From Orthonyx spaldingii (Eukaryota; Chordata; Aves; Passeriformes; Orthonychidae): a stretch of DNA of 64,000 bases. The stretch is taken from assembly GCA_013397795.1 (NCBI GenBank), contig VZTJ01004014.1, forward strand, positions 1-64,000, given 5' to 3'. Positions 1-12,500 of the stretch are shown here, piece by piece (positions within the stretch are counted from its first letter, which is position 1; every line of letters starts with the position of its first letter). The notes under the pieces were generated by a model. The model saw only the letters and a program-made list of their open reading frames with translations, made no database searches and was not told where the DNA came from. Both the position numbers and the translations under genes were made by a program.

Positions 1-400
1 GATTCCAAACCCCAACAGCTGTTAACTGAAGCTGCTAATTAAACAGAAGTCCTCACTGAGAGACAACTTAGTCTCTTGAGGTGTCTTTTGGTGTTAAATG
101 ATTCATTTAGAATGCTCAAGTTTCTGTCTCGAAATGCTTTGCTTCAGTAGCTGTGGCATTGCATAGCTTGACATTTAAATACAGTGTAAACTTTTCGCCC
201 ACAGACCTCTATGTATTTCTCTTAGAAGTTTGTGTAGTCTGGCATGGAGTACTATGTTACATTACCTAATCACTTGCAAATCTGCTTCTTCACTGTTTTT
301 TTAATGTGTCATAACCTGGTGGATTTTTATAGGGTGCCTAATGTAGAACTGTGAATACTTGTAATTTTTGACCAAATAAACATCCACTCTGCTGTTGACA
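1..400 (+). other. Possible 3' end of an upstream + strand transcript
   Basis: AATAAA at 375-380 is followed within 10-40 bases by a GT-rich stretch (TGTTGACAATGTTGG...), the layout of a real cleavage site. An open frame from base 1 stops at 40-42, but 13 codons are too few to name a gene. Other AATAAA motifs are at 1099 and 1263. Identity unknown; chance is possible. Confidence 0.3.
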
Positions 401-3400
401 ATGTTGGTAGTGTTGTCCTTTACCCATTTTTTCTGTGGGTTTTTGAGAAAATCTGAGTACTTCATGGTGAAATAACACTGCTGCTGTCTTGGAAAAATGT
501 TAAAATATTGTCTTTAGTTTGCCAGCAGATTTGCCTACAAAAGAAAACTATCTCCTTGTTATTTTATTTTGATTTGCCTTAATCTTTCAATCTGTTCTCT
601 ATGGTATTTTGTAGCTTTAATAGGCAATACCTTCGTAAACTGATTCTAAAGAATGACTTTGCTTTCAGCAGGGCTTCTTTAAATGTCTGCAGAGCAGTGC
701 TTTTGTCACCACTGTTCCTTAACAGTGGCATTTCTAAAGGAGATGATTTGTGCTGGACTATTACGGTCTCTAGACTGATGACTACCTTGTTTCCATTAGA
801 ATTGGTACTACCAGTATTCCTGGACTGTATGAACTGGGAATCTTTTGCTTGTCTTCACCTTGTGTATTGCTGCTTGACGCAGAAAACTGGTTTTGTGTTT
901 TGAGAGACTGGCCCTTCACGGTGTTGTCCATTTTGTATTACAAGTAAGTTTAAGTTAAAAACCACATGTGACCTGATGAATTTGGAGTGCAGATTTTTTG
1001 AGTGAATAAGCTTACTGTGCTGTTTACTCAGGAATAGCTCTGCACTATGGCTTTACTTGTAGATGGTGCAGTCCCTGATAATGCTTTGGTATTAATTGAA
1101 TAAAGCAATGTTATTGTTTTAATCTTAAAGAAATAGAAATGTCTTGGATGAGAACTTCTGTTGTGTGTGAACCAGTATGATACTTGAGCTTGGATCTGAC
1201 AGTGTAGTCTTGTATTACATGTGGAAATCTCTCTTGTTCCCCCCTCACCCCACCCTTAGCTGAATAAAATAAACAGCAAACCAGGCTGTTCTGTACAGAT
1301 CTTTTCATACTGTTGTTAAGCTGAGTGCTCCAAAGTCAGTGTTTAGAGGGAAATGTACAATGCAAAGCGGCAGAAAGTTGAGATGAAGCACTAGTAATTT
1401 GGCTACAGCTCATTTCTGCCAGTCAGAACAATGAATTTAAGTACATAAAGTCAGTACTGTAGGATGTTTTCGTCTCTTTCTCCTGGAAGAACTGTGCTGT
1501 AGCTGCTGATATAAGGCACTTCTCACATAATCATGAACCGGAAATGTTTGCATTTATATAAAACTTGGGGATAGGAAGTGATTATTGTTTTATAGAATCA
1601 CAAAGCATTAATATAGCAATCTTCCTGAAGTCTTTGTTGAGCTATTTCTGTAACTTTGGGTCTGGAACACAGGAATAGGGAAGAAAAAAGAAAGTACATA
1701 TTTAACACTTCTTCTAACATAAGTGTAGTTATCAGCAGAATTGCAGTTTGAAGTTCGTCTGTAGCAGTTTTCTTTGAACAGTTATTTTAATGCCTCAATA
1801 TTTTTAAGTTTGAGAATCCAATTTTTAAAAGTGTTAAATTTTGAATGCCTTTTAATGCTGTAAGTATGTATTTGATTCATTGATGAACATCTTACGGTCA
1901 GTGAACCTTTCTTATGTTTTCAAATACACATCAAGGATAACTAAACATTAACAATATTACTTTTTCACATCTTAATGAGTCTGCTTATGTCTAAAACGTA
2001 TCTTTTCATATTTAATGCTTTTGTTAACCAGTACTTTTTCAAGAGAAAAACAACTCTTGCAGTCACAACAAAGAGTTTATGTAATTATTTTGACATTTAA
2101 ATTCTTAATTGGCACATAAAAGGATCATTAATGTCTTCTCAGGACTAGCTGAGCTTTTATGGCCCCTTTTAAAATTCATTTGACACACTAAATACCTTGA
2201 AAATATTAAATCTGAATTTCCTAGAAGTTGAGTGGTGAAAGATTTTGGAGCCAAGTCATACTAGTGACAGGAAAAATGTTACCATGAAAAGTAGTGTTGA
2301 GATTTAAATCTTAAAAGTGCCTCAAAAAAGTATTCCATAAACATATTTGTTTATTTGCTATCCTTTGGCAAGAAAAAGGAAAAATTGTAATGAACAAAAG
2401 CACTAGGTTTTATTATTTAAATAATAATATTTCCTTATTTCCCAGTGATACATTCTTAAATATGAAGTACACTTTCCCTCAAAATATACAGTAGAAGTGG
2501 TTTAGGACTAAAATAGTTTAAATTTTAACTAGTTACGATGGATTGCAATCTTGCTTTAACACTTGTATGAATAAATGTATATAATAACAGAGAATGTCAG
2601 TGTAGTAAATTTTTTGGTAAGCAAAAAAAAATGTTTTTTATCTCTGTGCAAATAAACTGTCTGAAGATTTTGAAAAGAGCAATTTCTAAAGCTGTTGTGC
2701 TATGTTCTTGGTGTTACCTATTTACACAGTTGCAGATTTAACATGCAGCATTTATTTAGATGTTTCTTTTTGTTAACAAGCCAGAATCTGGGACACTGTC
2801 CCACACTGCTAACTGCGGGGATTTATAGCTTTGTGAAGCTCTTCATGTGAGAGAAACTATGCGCTTAAATGTTCAGGTGTTCCACTTGAAGAAATATCAA
2901 TCTGTTCAATTAAAAATCAAAGTTCTCAAAATTGTTTTCACAGTAAGCTTACACAACCTCGTTAATACGATCAGAATTACATTCTCAAAGGTGACAGCGT
3001 ACTTATATTTGAAATGTTATTTTGATTCATCACAAAATAGAAACTAAAACCAGTGCCTAAGGTCAGAAAACATGGATCTAAGCACTGTTGTTTTCTCAAT
3101 AAATGCAAACTTTTGCCTTAGTAGATGAAAATATATTTCAGAATCCTTGCCAAGTCTGTGTATACTGTGCTTGACTAAGATGGGTTTTAGCAGGTTTCTC
3201 AGAAATGTGTTAGTGCCTTAGAAAGATGCATAATGGGAGGCCATGGAGGGTGAGCATTTGGATTTGTGAGCACCAATCACCAGATGAGATGTCAAAGATG
3301 AGGTTTGGGTGATCCTAGCAGTAGAAGTCCTAACAGTCCATTATTTGAGATCTCCTTAGAAGTCTGTTAACTCCTGGCTGGGGATCTGATAAAAGATATC

Positions 3401-5968
3401 ACACTATTCGTAGTAACAAAGATTGTCCAGAAGAAGAGGCCCTCAGTCTTTTCTGAGGAATACTGTCAATTTAAACTGAAGAATTAACTGGCACTTACCT
3501 TGTCATCTGTAATACAAATATTCCTATGAAACAGAGAAATATTTTAGATATTTATGCAGTCACTCTTAGAACTGTAATTTTGAGTGTGTGTAGAGGAATG
3601 AGAGTTTCTTTAATCTAGAAAAATGAAAGAGAATAGAAAACAGTTTTGTGGTTTGGCCTGTTAAAACTACAGCACATTTTGTTTTGTAATCTCTGTCTGA
3701 GCCCATAGCTTCGCAGCCAAAGAAAAGCAGTAATTGGACTGTATTTGCCAGTAAATCCATGAAAAGTGCTGAAAAAGCACTGGAATCGGCAAATCTGCCA
3801 CTGTCTTACTAGACTTGTACTGGGACAGCTTGAATTTTAAATGAGTCTGTTATGCAAGAATGAGAATCCAGGTCACTCCTTATGTATAATGGATTTACCA
3901 TACCAGCAGAAATAAAGGTATTTAAAGCTTACTTTTTATAGTTAAATGGATAATTAAAATATTACTGGTTTGATGAATGTTAGCAAATGCACCGATTGCT
4001 TGTCCTACTTCTTTACCCTTGATGAACACCTGGCACCAATACAAAACAGGAGGAGAGGATAAATAAAAAGATGCCATTTTGTTTTTACTTCTTAAGCCCT
4101 ACTCCAGTTCCACTCAACTTGCAGCTACACAAATGATGGTATTTGAATACTACAGTTAAGTGTTTAATAATTAGCTGTATGTGTACAAGATGAGTAGGGT
4201 CTGCATGTCATATCATTTTGGTTAAACACCCATACAATTTTCATGCTAATATATTAAATCATTAATCTTTTCTTAAATATTTCCCTGTCTTTCTGTGTTT
4301 AAATTAAGTCCCCAGGAAAGATAGTAAGAGCTTTATAGATTTACCTACTTAATCATCTTGCCTCCAAAGTATCTTCAGCTGTTTTCTGGATATGCTGCAA
4401 AGGTCTCGGCATTTGGCTTCTGGTAGGCCAGGATGCCAGCAAGGTACACACTCTGAAATGCATATCTTTGTGGAAACAGCTGGAACGCAGTTTCTGTAGA
4501 AATGAGCTTTTGCTTGCCTTTCTGAGAAGCACTGAGATAAATAACTGTGCTCTGAGCCATGATGGGTGAGCTTTACAGGTTAAAACCAGCACTTTCAGCA
4601 TTGTGTTTCCTCAGAAAAGAGCATTATTTACTCCTGGCATTGAGTTTGAAACAGAGTGTTTGAGTTTTGGGTGGTAAAATTTGGCACTGTTTAAGTTTTT
4701 ATATGGACTCTGCATATAGCCTGTTTTAAAGAATACTGCAGGTATCCTAATTACAAGATTCCATGTTTTGGAGTTCGTCATGTTCATCTCAGAGATAGTG
4801 GCCTTCACTTTTGATGGAAACTGTAGGGTAGTAAAGAAGCAATTCTTGTAAATTTGTTGCAAATGTATCCTGGAGAGTTGAACAGACTAACTGAACTGTA
4901 AAGTTTGAAAACATAGATCTCTGTATCAAAGACTGATAAAATCTGGTGTCTCTTTGTTGTTCTAAAATTGTTATTACAATTTGTGTGTGACTGAAATTAA
5001 TCTCAGCATTTTATACCTAACTAGCTTCATTTGTCATAGAGGAAATAGGCTGGTTTTCATGGGAACTGTAAATTGGTCATCATGTATTTTGTGCTTTTGG
5101 CTTTCTATTCCTCATTTGAATAAAAACTTTTGCTGGATATTTTAAAGATGTTATGTAAATTACCTATCCTAGAGGGAGTTCTGTCTCAAAAGTACGCATC
5201 TCTCTTTTTCACTTTTCCATCATAGTACTTCTAACGTGATGTGGAAGAGCTGATAGTATATGATTAGAAAGAAGCCTTTTGAGCAGTCATCTTATGTTGC
5301 TTATTTTGCAGGGGTTTGTCTGGTGTCTTGCAGAGTCACCGACTCGCTTTTTCTTGCGTTCTGTTTTAGTGATGTATAAGTGAATGGAAACCATTAGCTC
5401 ATTTCAGATAGAAATTTTCGGTTACTGCAGACCTAGATTTGAATCAAAGCACATCAAGATGAAAGGCTTTATAGCCTCCACTACTAGTCCCTTGAGCCTT
5501 CCGAGGCTGTTCTTGTCCTTTTTAAGTTAGTGCGTGTCCTGTAATGGGGAAAAGAATTATTTACAGTTCAGTTTCTCCCCAGCATAATCAGTTGTCTTTG
5601 GGTTGGTTTTAAATCTTCTCTGTAAATTTATTTTTTAGCAGTGTAGAAGGAATTTAATTTGATTTTTGCAGTTTTTTCCCCTCCGTGTTAGCAAGAGTTA
5701 ACAGAATAAAAAACAGAGATTGTAAGATGCAGTATAGGAATTGCGTTTGCTGTCATTTGTGGTTTAAGAAAAGGGGATGGTATTTAGCTCTTGAAAGGAC
5801 TTTAATGAGTATTATTTGGTGTTTTTGAAACCTAATGGTCAGAGGCAGCAACAGAAACAGCCTCGGAGCTTTTAGGGTGAAGTGATTAGCATTTTTCCTG
5901 ATGGAGGTGATTGTTTCACTTCCTCTTTTATCTCAGCGTTTTTCACGTCTGTTGCCTTTTGTTTATAG
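401..5968. other. AT-rich intergenic or 5' non-coding sequence
   Basis: No exon-like open frame with splice sites, no CR1 copy and no CpG island seen on either strand. The part just before 5969 may hold a KLHL5 promoter, but there is no clear TATA box or CpG cluster. Confidence 0.5.
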
Positions 5969-6160
5969 TCAAAGGACATACCGTTAAAGAAGGCTTTTTT
6001 GTGTGATTGCAGTGCTTTTTCCCCTCCTTCTTGTACAAAATCTGCTTGCCACAGACAGACAGAGCATGTGTTTCTCTTGTCTTGGTTGGGTGCACAAATC
6101 TTCTTTTATGTGTGCTGCTTCTTACCCTGTTGCCTAGACGATTGCTGGCTTTCACTAAGA
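5969..6160 (+). other. Open frame upstream of the KLHL5 ATG; 5'UTR or extended N-terminus
   Basis: This stretch is in frame with KLHL5 and open after the TAG at 5966 but has no ATG. It reads a hydrophobic, cysteine-rich segment ending CCLDDCWLSLRM. This resembles the N-terminal extension of the long human KLHL5 isoform as I remember it (ending RCLDDHLVSLRM). A plausible splice acceptor (T-rich tract, then TTGCAG) ends at 6012. It may be 5'UTR, or coding if an upstream exon supplies the start. Confidence 0.5.
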
Positions 6161-6537
6161 ATGTCTGGTTGTCGTAAAGAGTTTGACGTGAAGCAGATTT
6201 TAAAAATCAGATGGAGGTGGTTTGGTCATCAGGCATCAGCCCCTAACTCTGCAATTGAAAACCATCAGGGAGACTTCTGGAATAGAGGAGAAAATGTAAC
6301 AACTGATGGCACAAAGTTTTTAGATTCAGGTAACTTACCTTTAACATCAGTTGGTTACAGAAGGTCCAGCCAACAGGATTTCCAGAATTCACCTCTTTGG
6401 CCAATGGCATCCACCTCAGAAATCCCTGCATTTGAATTCTCAGCAGAAGACTGTGGAGGTGCACGTTGGCTTGACAGACAAGAAACACATGATAGAGCAA
6501 GTGAAGAGGAAAATGAATCGGACAGCAGCTCATGCAG
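6161..6537 (+). CDS. KLHL5: KLHL5 coding exon 1 (N-terminal region)
   Basis: Encodes residues 1-125 plus two bases of codon 126, beginning MSGCRKEFDVKQILK, a stretch characteristic of KLHL5. It ends in an acidic run followed by serines. The donor is CAG|GTTAAT at 6538. The frame stays open upstream to 5969 but has no ATG there. Confidence 0.93.
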
Positions 6538-9500
6538 GTTAATTATTACTTTCCTATTGTGAGAAACGTGTTTTCATTTCATGTTTATAACTTAGCATGC
6601 ATATATGGGCTAGCCTTTATTCTAAACTAAAATGCTTCAGAAACCTAGCAGCTATTGTGCATCAGAAACAGAATATTAATTATAATCAGGTTCTGTGTGT
6701 TTACTGGGACCTTTTTAAAAGGCAGTCAGTGGGGATAAATAAAGCGCAAACATGGATGCACTTGTGTTTTAAACAGGGTAAAAGTAAATGCTGCTATGCA
6801 CAAGGTTCTGCCCTTTTCTGCCTTTTAATGTTACGGGATGCTTTTTACATTATTTTGAAGTGATACTAATTGTTTAGTTATGTCAGTTAGGAGAAAATTA
6901 TGAAAATGTAAGCTTCTGATTCTGACCTGATGTTTCCATGTGTGTATAGAAGACAGAGAATGAAGTGTAAGAAATACTTACACTATAAATCAAAGAAAAA
7001 AATTACATCTCTTGAAAGTCAATTTGTGCTTTAAAGGGATTTCAGTAACCCATTTGGTTGTCTTAACCTGTGCATCTGGCATAAAAAGAAAAAATGGTTT
7101 TATTGTGTCTGTAAAGATGTTTTGGTGTTCTTTTCTTACACATCGTTACTAAAGATGAAACTGTAAAATTTGTTCTTGAATGAAACTTGTTTACCAGTTA
7201 TTGTAAATTAGGCAAGTTAGTAACCTTTCTTGTGAAATACCAGTTTAATTATTTTATTTCATTTACTGCGTCAGTTATTCTTCACTAACAGTATTTTTGC
7301 TGTTTTGTAGTTCATGTAGTGCATAGTAGCTTTTCATTTCAGAAAATTTTATGATGTTTGCATTCTCGCTTTTAAGATAGCTTTGCACTGATGTGGCATT
7401 TCAGAAAGGGTGGCTACTTAAAAGGGTACACTGTTAAATAAAGGCTATTAAGGACAGATCAATCTACTTATAGCAGTTTAGTGTTTTTCCTTCCTTAGGA
7501 GAAGAATCAGTTTAGTGAAAAGGCAAAGTAGTCCATAATATAAATACTAACTGTTTATTGTATATATGACCTTTAAAGATTCAAGGAAAGGAAGGAGACT
7601 AAAATTGCTTAGAAGTGAACACAGTGTATTTGCTTTTATCACTGCATGTCAAAATACTAGAATTACTGGGAAAGGAAATCCTACATACTGCTGCATCACA
7701 ACAGCAGTCTCACTGTGCTGCAACAACTATGCAGCTACAAGTAACATACCTCTGAAGAGATCTCATTTTAAATTACATTCAGATGTGAATATTTAAATAT
7801 CTGTGTCACTGGATATGATACAGGTATAACATCACCTTTCATTTCAGCAACATATACTTGTGATGGGAAACTTTTACATACAGCATTACCCCAGTTAGGA
7901 TATTCTCTTCATAGCAAGGCAATCACTGTAGGAAAAAACTGTGTAATTTTAAGAGATAAATGTGTAGATTGAAAATACTACAAGTTTGGTCTTAATTGTA
8001 AGAGAAAAATGCACATATGGCAAAACTAATTTGTTACTTTGTAGAATTGGAGAACTACAGATATTTATTTAGGAGGTTTTAAAAAGTCTTGTTTGTTTTG
8101 TTTTGTTTTTGCAGACAGTTATATACTACAGAAAATGCATGTAGGATTTGAACTTAGTAAATTGGAAATATCTTAAATTATGTGCTTGACCATGTATAGC
8201 ATAGAGGTTTTTGTATTTCTGTCTTCTAATTCATGCTAATGTTTACTTACATGCTTTACAATAACTAATTTAGATAAATTTTGAGTTCAATGTCAGTACA
8301 ATTTAATATGTAATTAATGGTAATGTAGGAATTTGCTTTGTATTGTTATCTGTATCTTTGTCTTATGGGGAGACTGTACTTAAACTATGTTTTGTTCGCT
8401 TCCTTTGTTAAGAATGTATAAGCTCTTGGGCAGACTACATAATTCTGCCTAACACCTGGAGTTTTTCTGATATTAAGAATTTAATTAAATGGTTTTCCTT
8501 GGTAGTCTAAAATATGGCTTCTTATATGTTGACTCAAGGAAAAAAACCCCATACCAACACTTTTGTCTATGTAGTTTTCAAAGGGCTTTTTTTCCCACAT
8601 GAAAACCTTATTACCTCCTTTACAAACAAGTTGTCTGCATGAAAAAGTCCTTTTAAAAAACTTCTTGTAGAAGCTACAGTTACCTTCCTTCTGTGCTCCT
8701 CTGTAACATACTGCCAGGTTACAAGCCCTAAAAACATGAATTAACAGAAGCAGCTCTACTGCTTTGTTTGTATCAGTCCTTCTTCTTTGCCTTGTCATAT
8801 AGCACAAGTAGAAAATCACTTAGGTCAGGTCTTTGTCATTATGACATAATTTAGATCTTTATGTGATTCATTTAGAGGAGAGCTGCTGTCAAATTAATTT
8901 GGTATTAGTATAGAGCTCAATTCCAAGTTCAGTGCCAGATCTTTGACAAAGGTTGCTTCTGAGATGCAGATACACCATTCAGATTCAGGAATCAGAGCTA
9001 ATCAGCTGTAATACTCATATGTGTCATTTGTAACCAGCATTAGCTGGAATGGTTGTTTACTGGAACAGTGAGTTTTGAATTCTTCTGCAGATTTTCATCT
9101 CCTAGATTTCCTCTATTGCTGCTGTTTGTTATTTCTCCCGCATCCCTAAGGCAAAGATCATCCTTTTGGATTTGTACACTGTTAAGAATTCTTCAACAGC
9201 TATGCAGACTCTTGTATAGAAAGTGTAAGCCTATTAGCATTAGATTTGTTTTTCTTAACTTTTTTTGTGGTGCCTTAGCAGCAATCTACAGACCTTGAAG
9301 GCATAGTGGAGATAAAGCTAAAAATACCTAGACCATACCTAGTGTGGAGAATATTGTATCTGGTTCTTTTCACCCAGGCATGCATTAAAATACTGGAATT
9401 ATTTTACTGCAGATTGAAGTATAGAAATGCATTAAAATATAATATAAAATGTGTATTTATATTTGAACATTAAATACAAGCAGGATTCCAGAATTCATCA

Positions 9501-12500
9501 GCTATGTGCTGAGCTTGAACAATTTAGTAAAATGTCTATAATTATTTAAAGACAAGGTCTGAATGTACCAGGTGGTAGCAATTCTGCAGTATTGCTCTGT
9601 ATGATCAGTCTTGGAGTTGGCAAGTTGTAGCTTCCAATCTAAGTCCGCCTCCCCACCCTAAGTTTTCGAGCTACAGAATTGTTTGATTTGTCTTTTCTTT
9701 CATCTCAGATTCACTGACTTTTGAGAGTGTAAGTTCTTTAGGGCCCCCAGTTGTGCTGTGTATTCCTCTATATCTCTTATCACAAAATATTGCAAGCTGC
9801 CAAGGAAAGACAGTTAATAGGTTCCCTAATTGTGGCACAATGCTAGTAGGATACTTGAAATTAACTGAAAAAGAGAATTTTTTTGCTACAGGTATGCATG
9901 AACTAGATAAAAAAAAAGATTCTTGAAAGACATTTGTTTTAAAGGGAAAAATATCTAACCGTGTTTCTTTTCTTCCATGCTACTGCTAAAATTCTTTCCC
10001 TGTGTGCCTTTTACATTTTCACTTGGGCTACAGAAGAATCACAGAATGGGTCAGGTTGGAAGGGACCACAGTGGGTCATCTGGTCCAGCCTCTCTGCTCA
10101 AGCAGGGTCATCCTAGAACACATTGCACAGGGTTGTGTCCAGATGGTTCTTCAATTTCTCCAGTGAGGGAGGCCCACAGCTTCTCTGGACAATCTGTTCC
10201 AGTGCTCAGTCACCTGCACAGTAAAGAAGTTCTTCCTCACATTCAGTTTCTGCCCATTACCTCTTGTCCTATTGCTTGGTACCTCTGAGCAGAGCCTGGC
10301 TCCATGCTCTTGACACCCTCTCTTAATGAACTGGTAGACATTACTGAGGTCCCATCTCAGTCCTCTCTTCTTGAGGCTGAACAGGCCCAGCTCCCTCAGT
10401 CTTTGCTCATAAGACAGATGTTCTTATCCCTTAATCGTCCTTATAGCCCTCCATTGAACCTGCTGCAGGAGCTCTTGTACTGAGGATCCCAGAACTGCCC
10501 ATGGTGCTTTAGGTGAGGCCTCATCAGGGCTGAGTAGAGGGGCAGAATCACCTCCCTCAACCTTCTGGCAGTGCTCTTCCTAATGCCTCCCAGGATCCCA
10601 TCGGCCTTCTTGGCCACAAGGGCACACTGCTGACTCATGGACAGCTTGTCCCCAGGTCCTTCTCCACAGAGCTGCTTCCCAGCAGGTCAGCCCCAGCCTG
10701 CCCTGGTGCATGGGGTTATTCCTCCCCAAGTGCAGGACCTTGCACTTGGCTTTGTTGAATTTCAGACAGAATTTCTCTGCCCATCTCTCCAGCGTGTCCA
10801 GGCCCTTCTGAAGGGCAGCACAGCTCTCTGGGGTATTGGCTGCTCCTCCCAGCTTTGTGTCATCAGTGAACTTGCAGAGGAGGCACCTGCCCCTTCATCC
10901 AAGTCATTGAGAAATAACTTTAAAAAATAGTGGACCACTACTGAATCTTGGGGAACCCCACTAGTGACAGGCCTCCAACTAGACCATGTGCCACTGATTA
11001 CAACCCTCTGGGATCTGCCATCCAGCCAGTTCTCAATTCACCTCACTATCAAGTCATCCAGTCCACACTTCCTGATTTTACCTACAAGGATATTGTGAGA
11101 GACGGTGTTGAAAACCTTGCTGAAGTTAAGGTAAATAATATCCACTGCTCTCCACTCATCTATTCAGGCAGAAGTTTCTTCACAGAAGGCAATCAAGTTA
11201 GTCGAGCAAGATTTACCTTTAGTGAATTCATCCTAACTTCTCCTGACCATCTTTTTGTCATCCATGTGGCTAGGTTTATGTCTAAGCACATTGGAAAAGC
11301 ATTAGTGCAGTATAGTAATATAGTATATATGAGGCAGATCTAAGCTATCAACCTTGTGCAATAGATGTTGTAATAAGATAACAAGAGCCTTCAGCATGGA
11401 CTTACAAAACCATGGGGAATTACAGCTCTTTGTTTGGCTGGAATGGGCCCCCATGCAAGAAAACAATTTTTTTTTTGCAGTTACAGTCAAATGCTTTGAG
11501 TACATTAAAGCTCAGTCAGGTATGTTTTTGTCTTAATACGCTTCTCAAACATGCTGCAATGTAGATGCACCATGAGGTAGTCTTGAGTAGTCATTTTCCA
11601 GACTGAATGCTGTTGCTGGTAACATTTGCGTCAATGTACAAATTTGTTGCACTAAATCCAAGACATCTCTTAGAAATAACACAGGAAACAACAGTGCTAT
11701 AATCAGAGGTCCAGCTGCAATAAGACATGCCTACGTTATTTGTTATCAAAATCAGAAACAAGTAATGATGAAGTAGTATTGACTTAGCAGGCTGTGTATA
11801 CGTGTCTTTGGTGGGTTTGCATAGGTAATGCTGGAGTCTTGTGTTCCAGCTTCTCATGTCTGTTGCTGTTCATGCCTATTAGATAAAGGTTAATGCAGAT
11901 ACATTTGTTTGCTTGAACTTGTGCCTTTTGAGTGCGAGATTGTAGTCCTGACTATAACTATAAATCTTTAGCAAAAAGTAAATCACTAGCCCTGAAGTTC
12001 ACCTGCAGGTATGGCATTACTCTGCAGTCTCTCCAGTCACTTTTGTTCACTTTCCTTATCTTTTCTTATCTTGAACTATGATACCCTGTGGATTTTTAGA
12101 AGTCTTTGTTGTTACCATCTACGGCTTCTTCCTTTTATTTATGCTATTCCAAGCCTTTGGAAAATTGTCCCTATTTTTACCATTGTTTGGTTTTTCCAAG
12201 AATCCTTTCGGCATCCTCCTTTTCAACAAACTCCATTTTCCTCAGCTGAGGTTTTTGTTTTAGTAACTTGGAAGAATGAAATATTTTACTCCTTATGAAC
12301 TATAATATAAAATCTTGGAAGCTGGCAGAAAAACTGGCATATTATTATTTTAGTAAGTTGTGTTGTGGTGTCTGCATGTAATAAAATATCAACTAGATGA
12401 AGAAAGCAGTCTAAACAACCAAATAGTTGAAAAATTATTTTTAACATTATGTTGTGAAAACTACAGTGCAGGAAGTCGTCTTAATGCAGTGAGAAACCTA

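Noticed and set aside
5999..6160. KLHL5 start at TTG 5999
   Set aside because: TTG is not a normal vertebrate start; the first in-frame ATG is at 6161.
10637..11343. Frames of 97 and 131 codons on the + strand
   Set aside because: They are antisense readings of the CR1 copy at 10034-11275.
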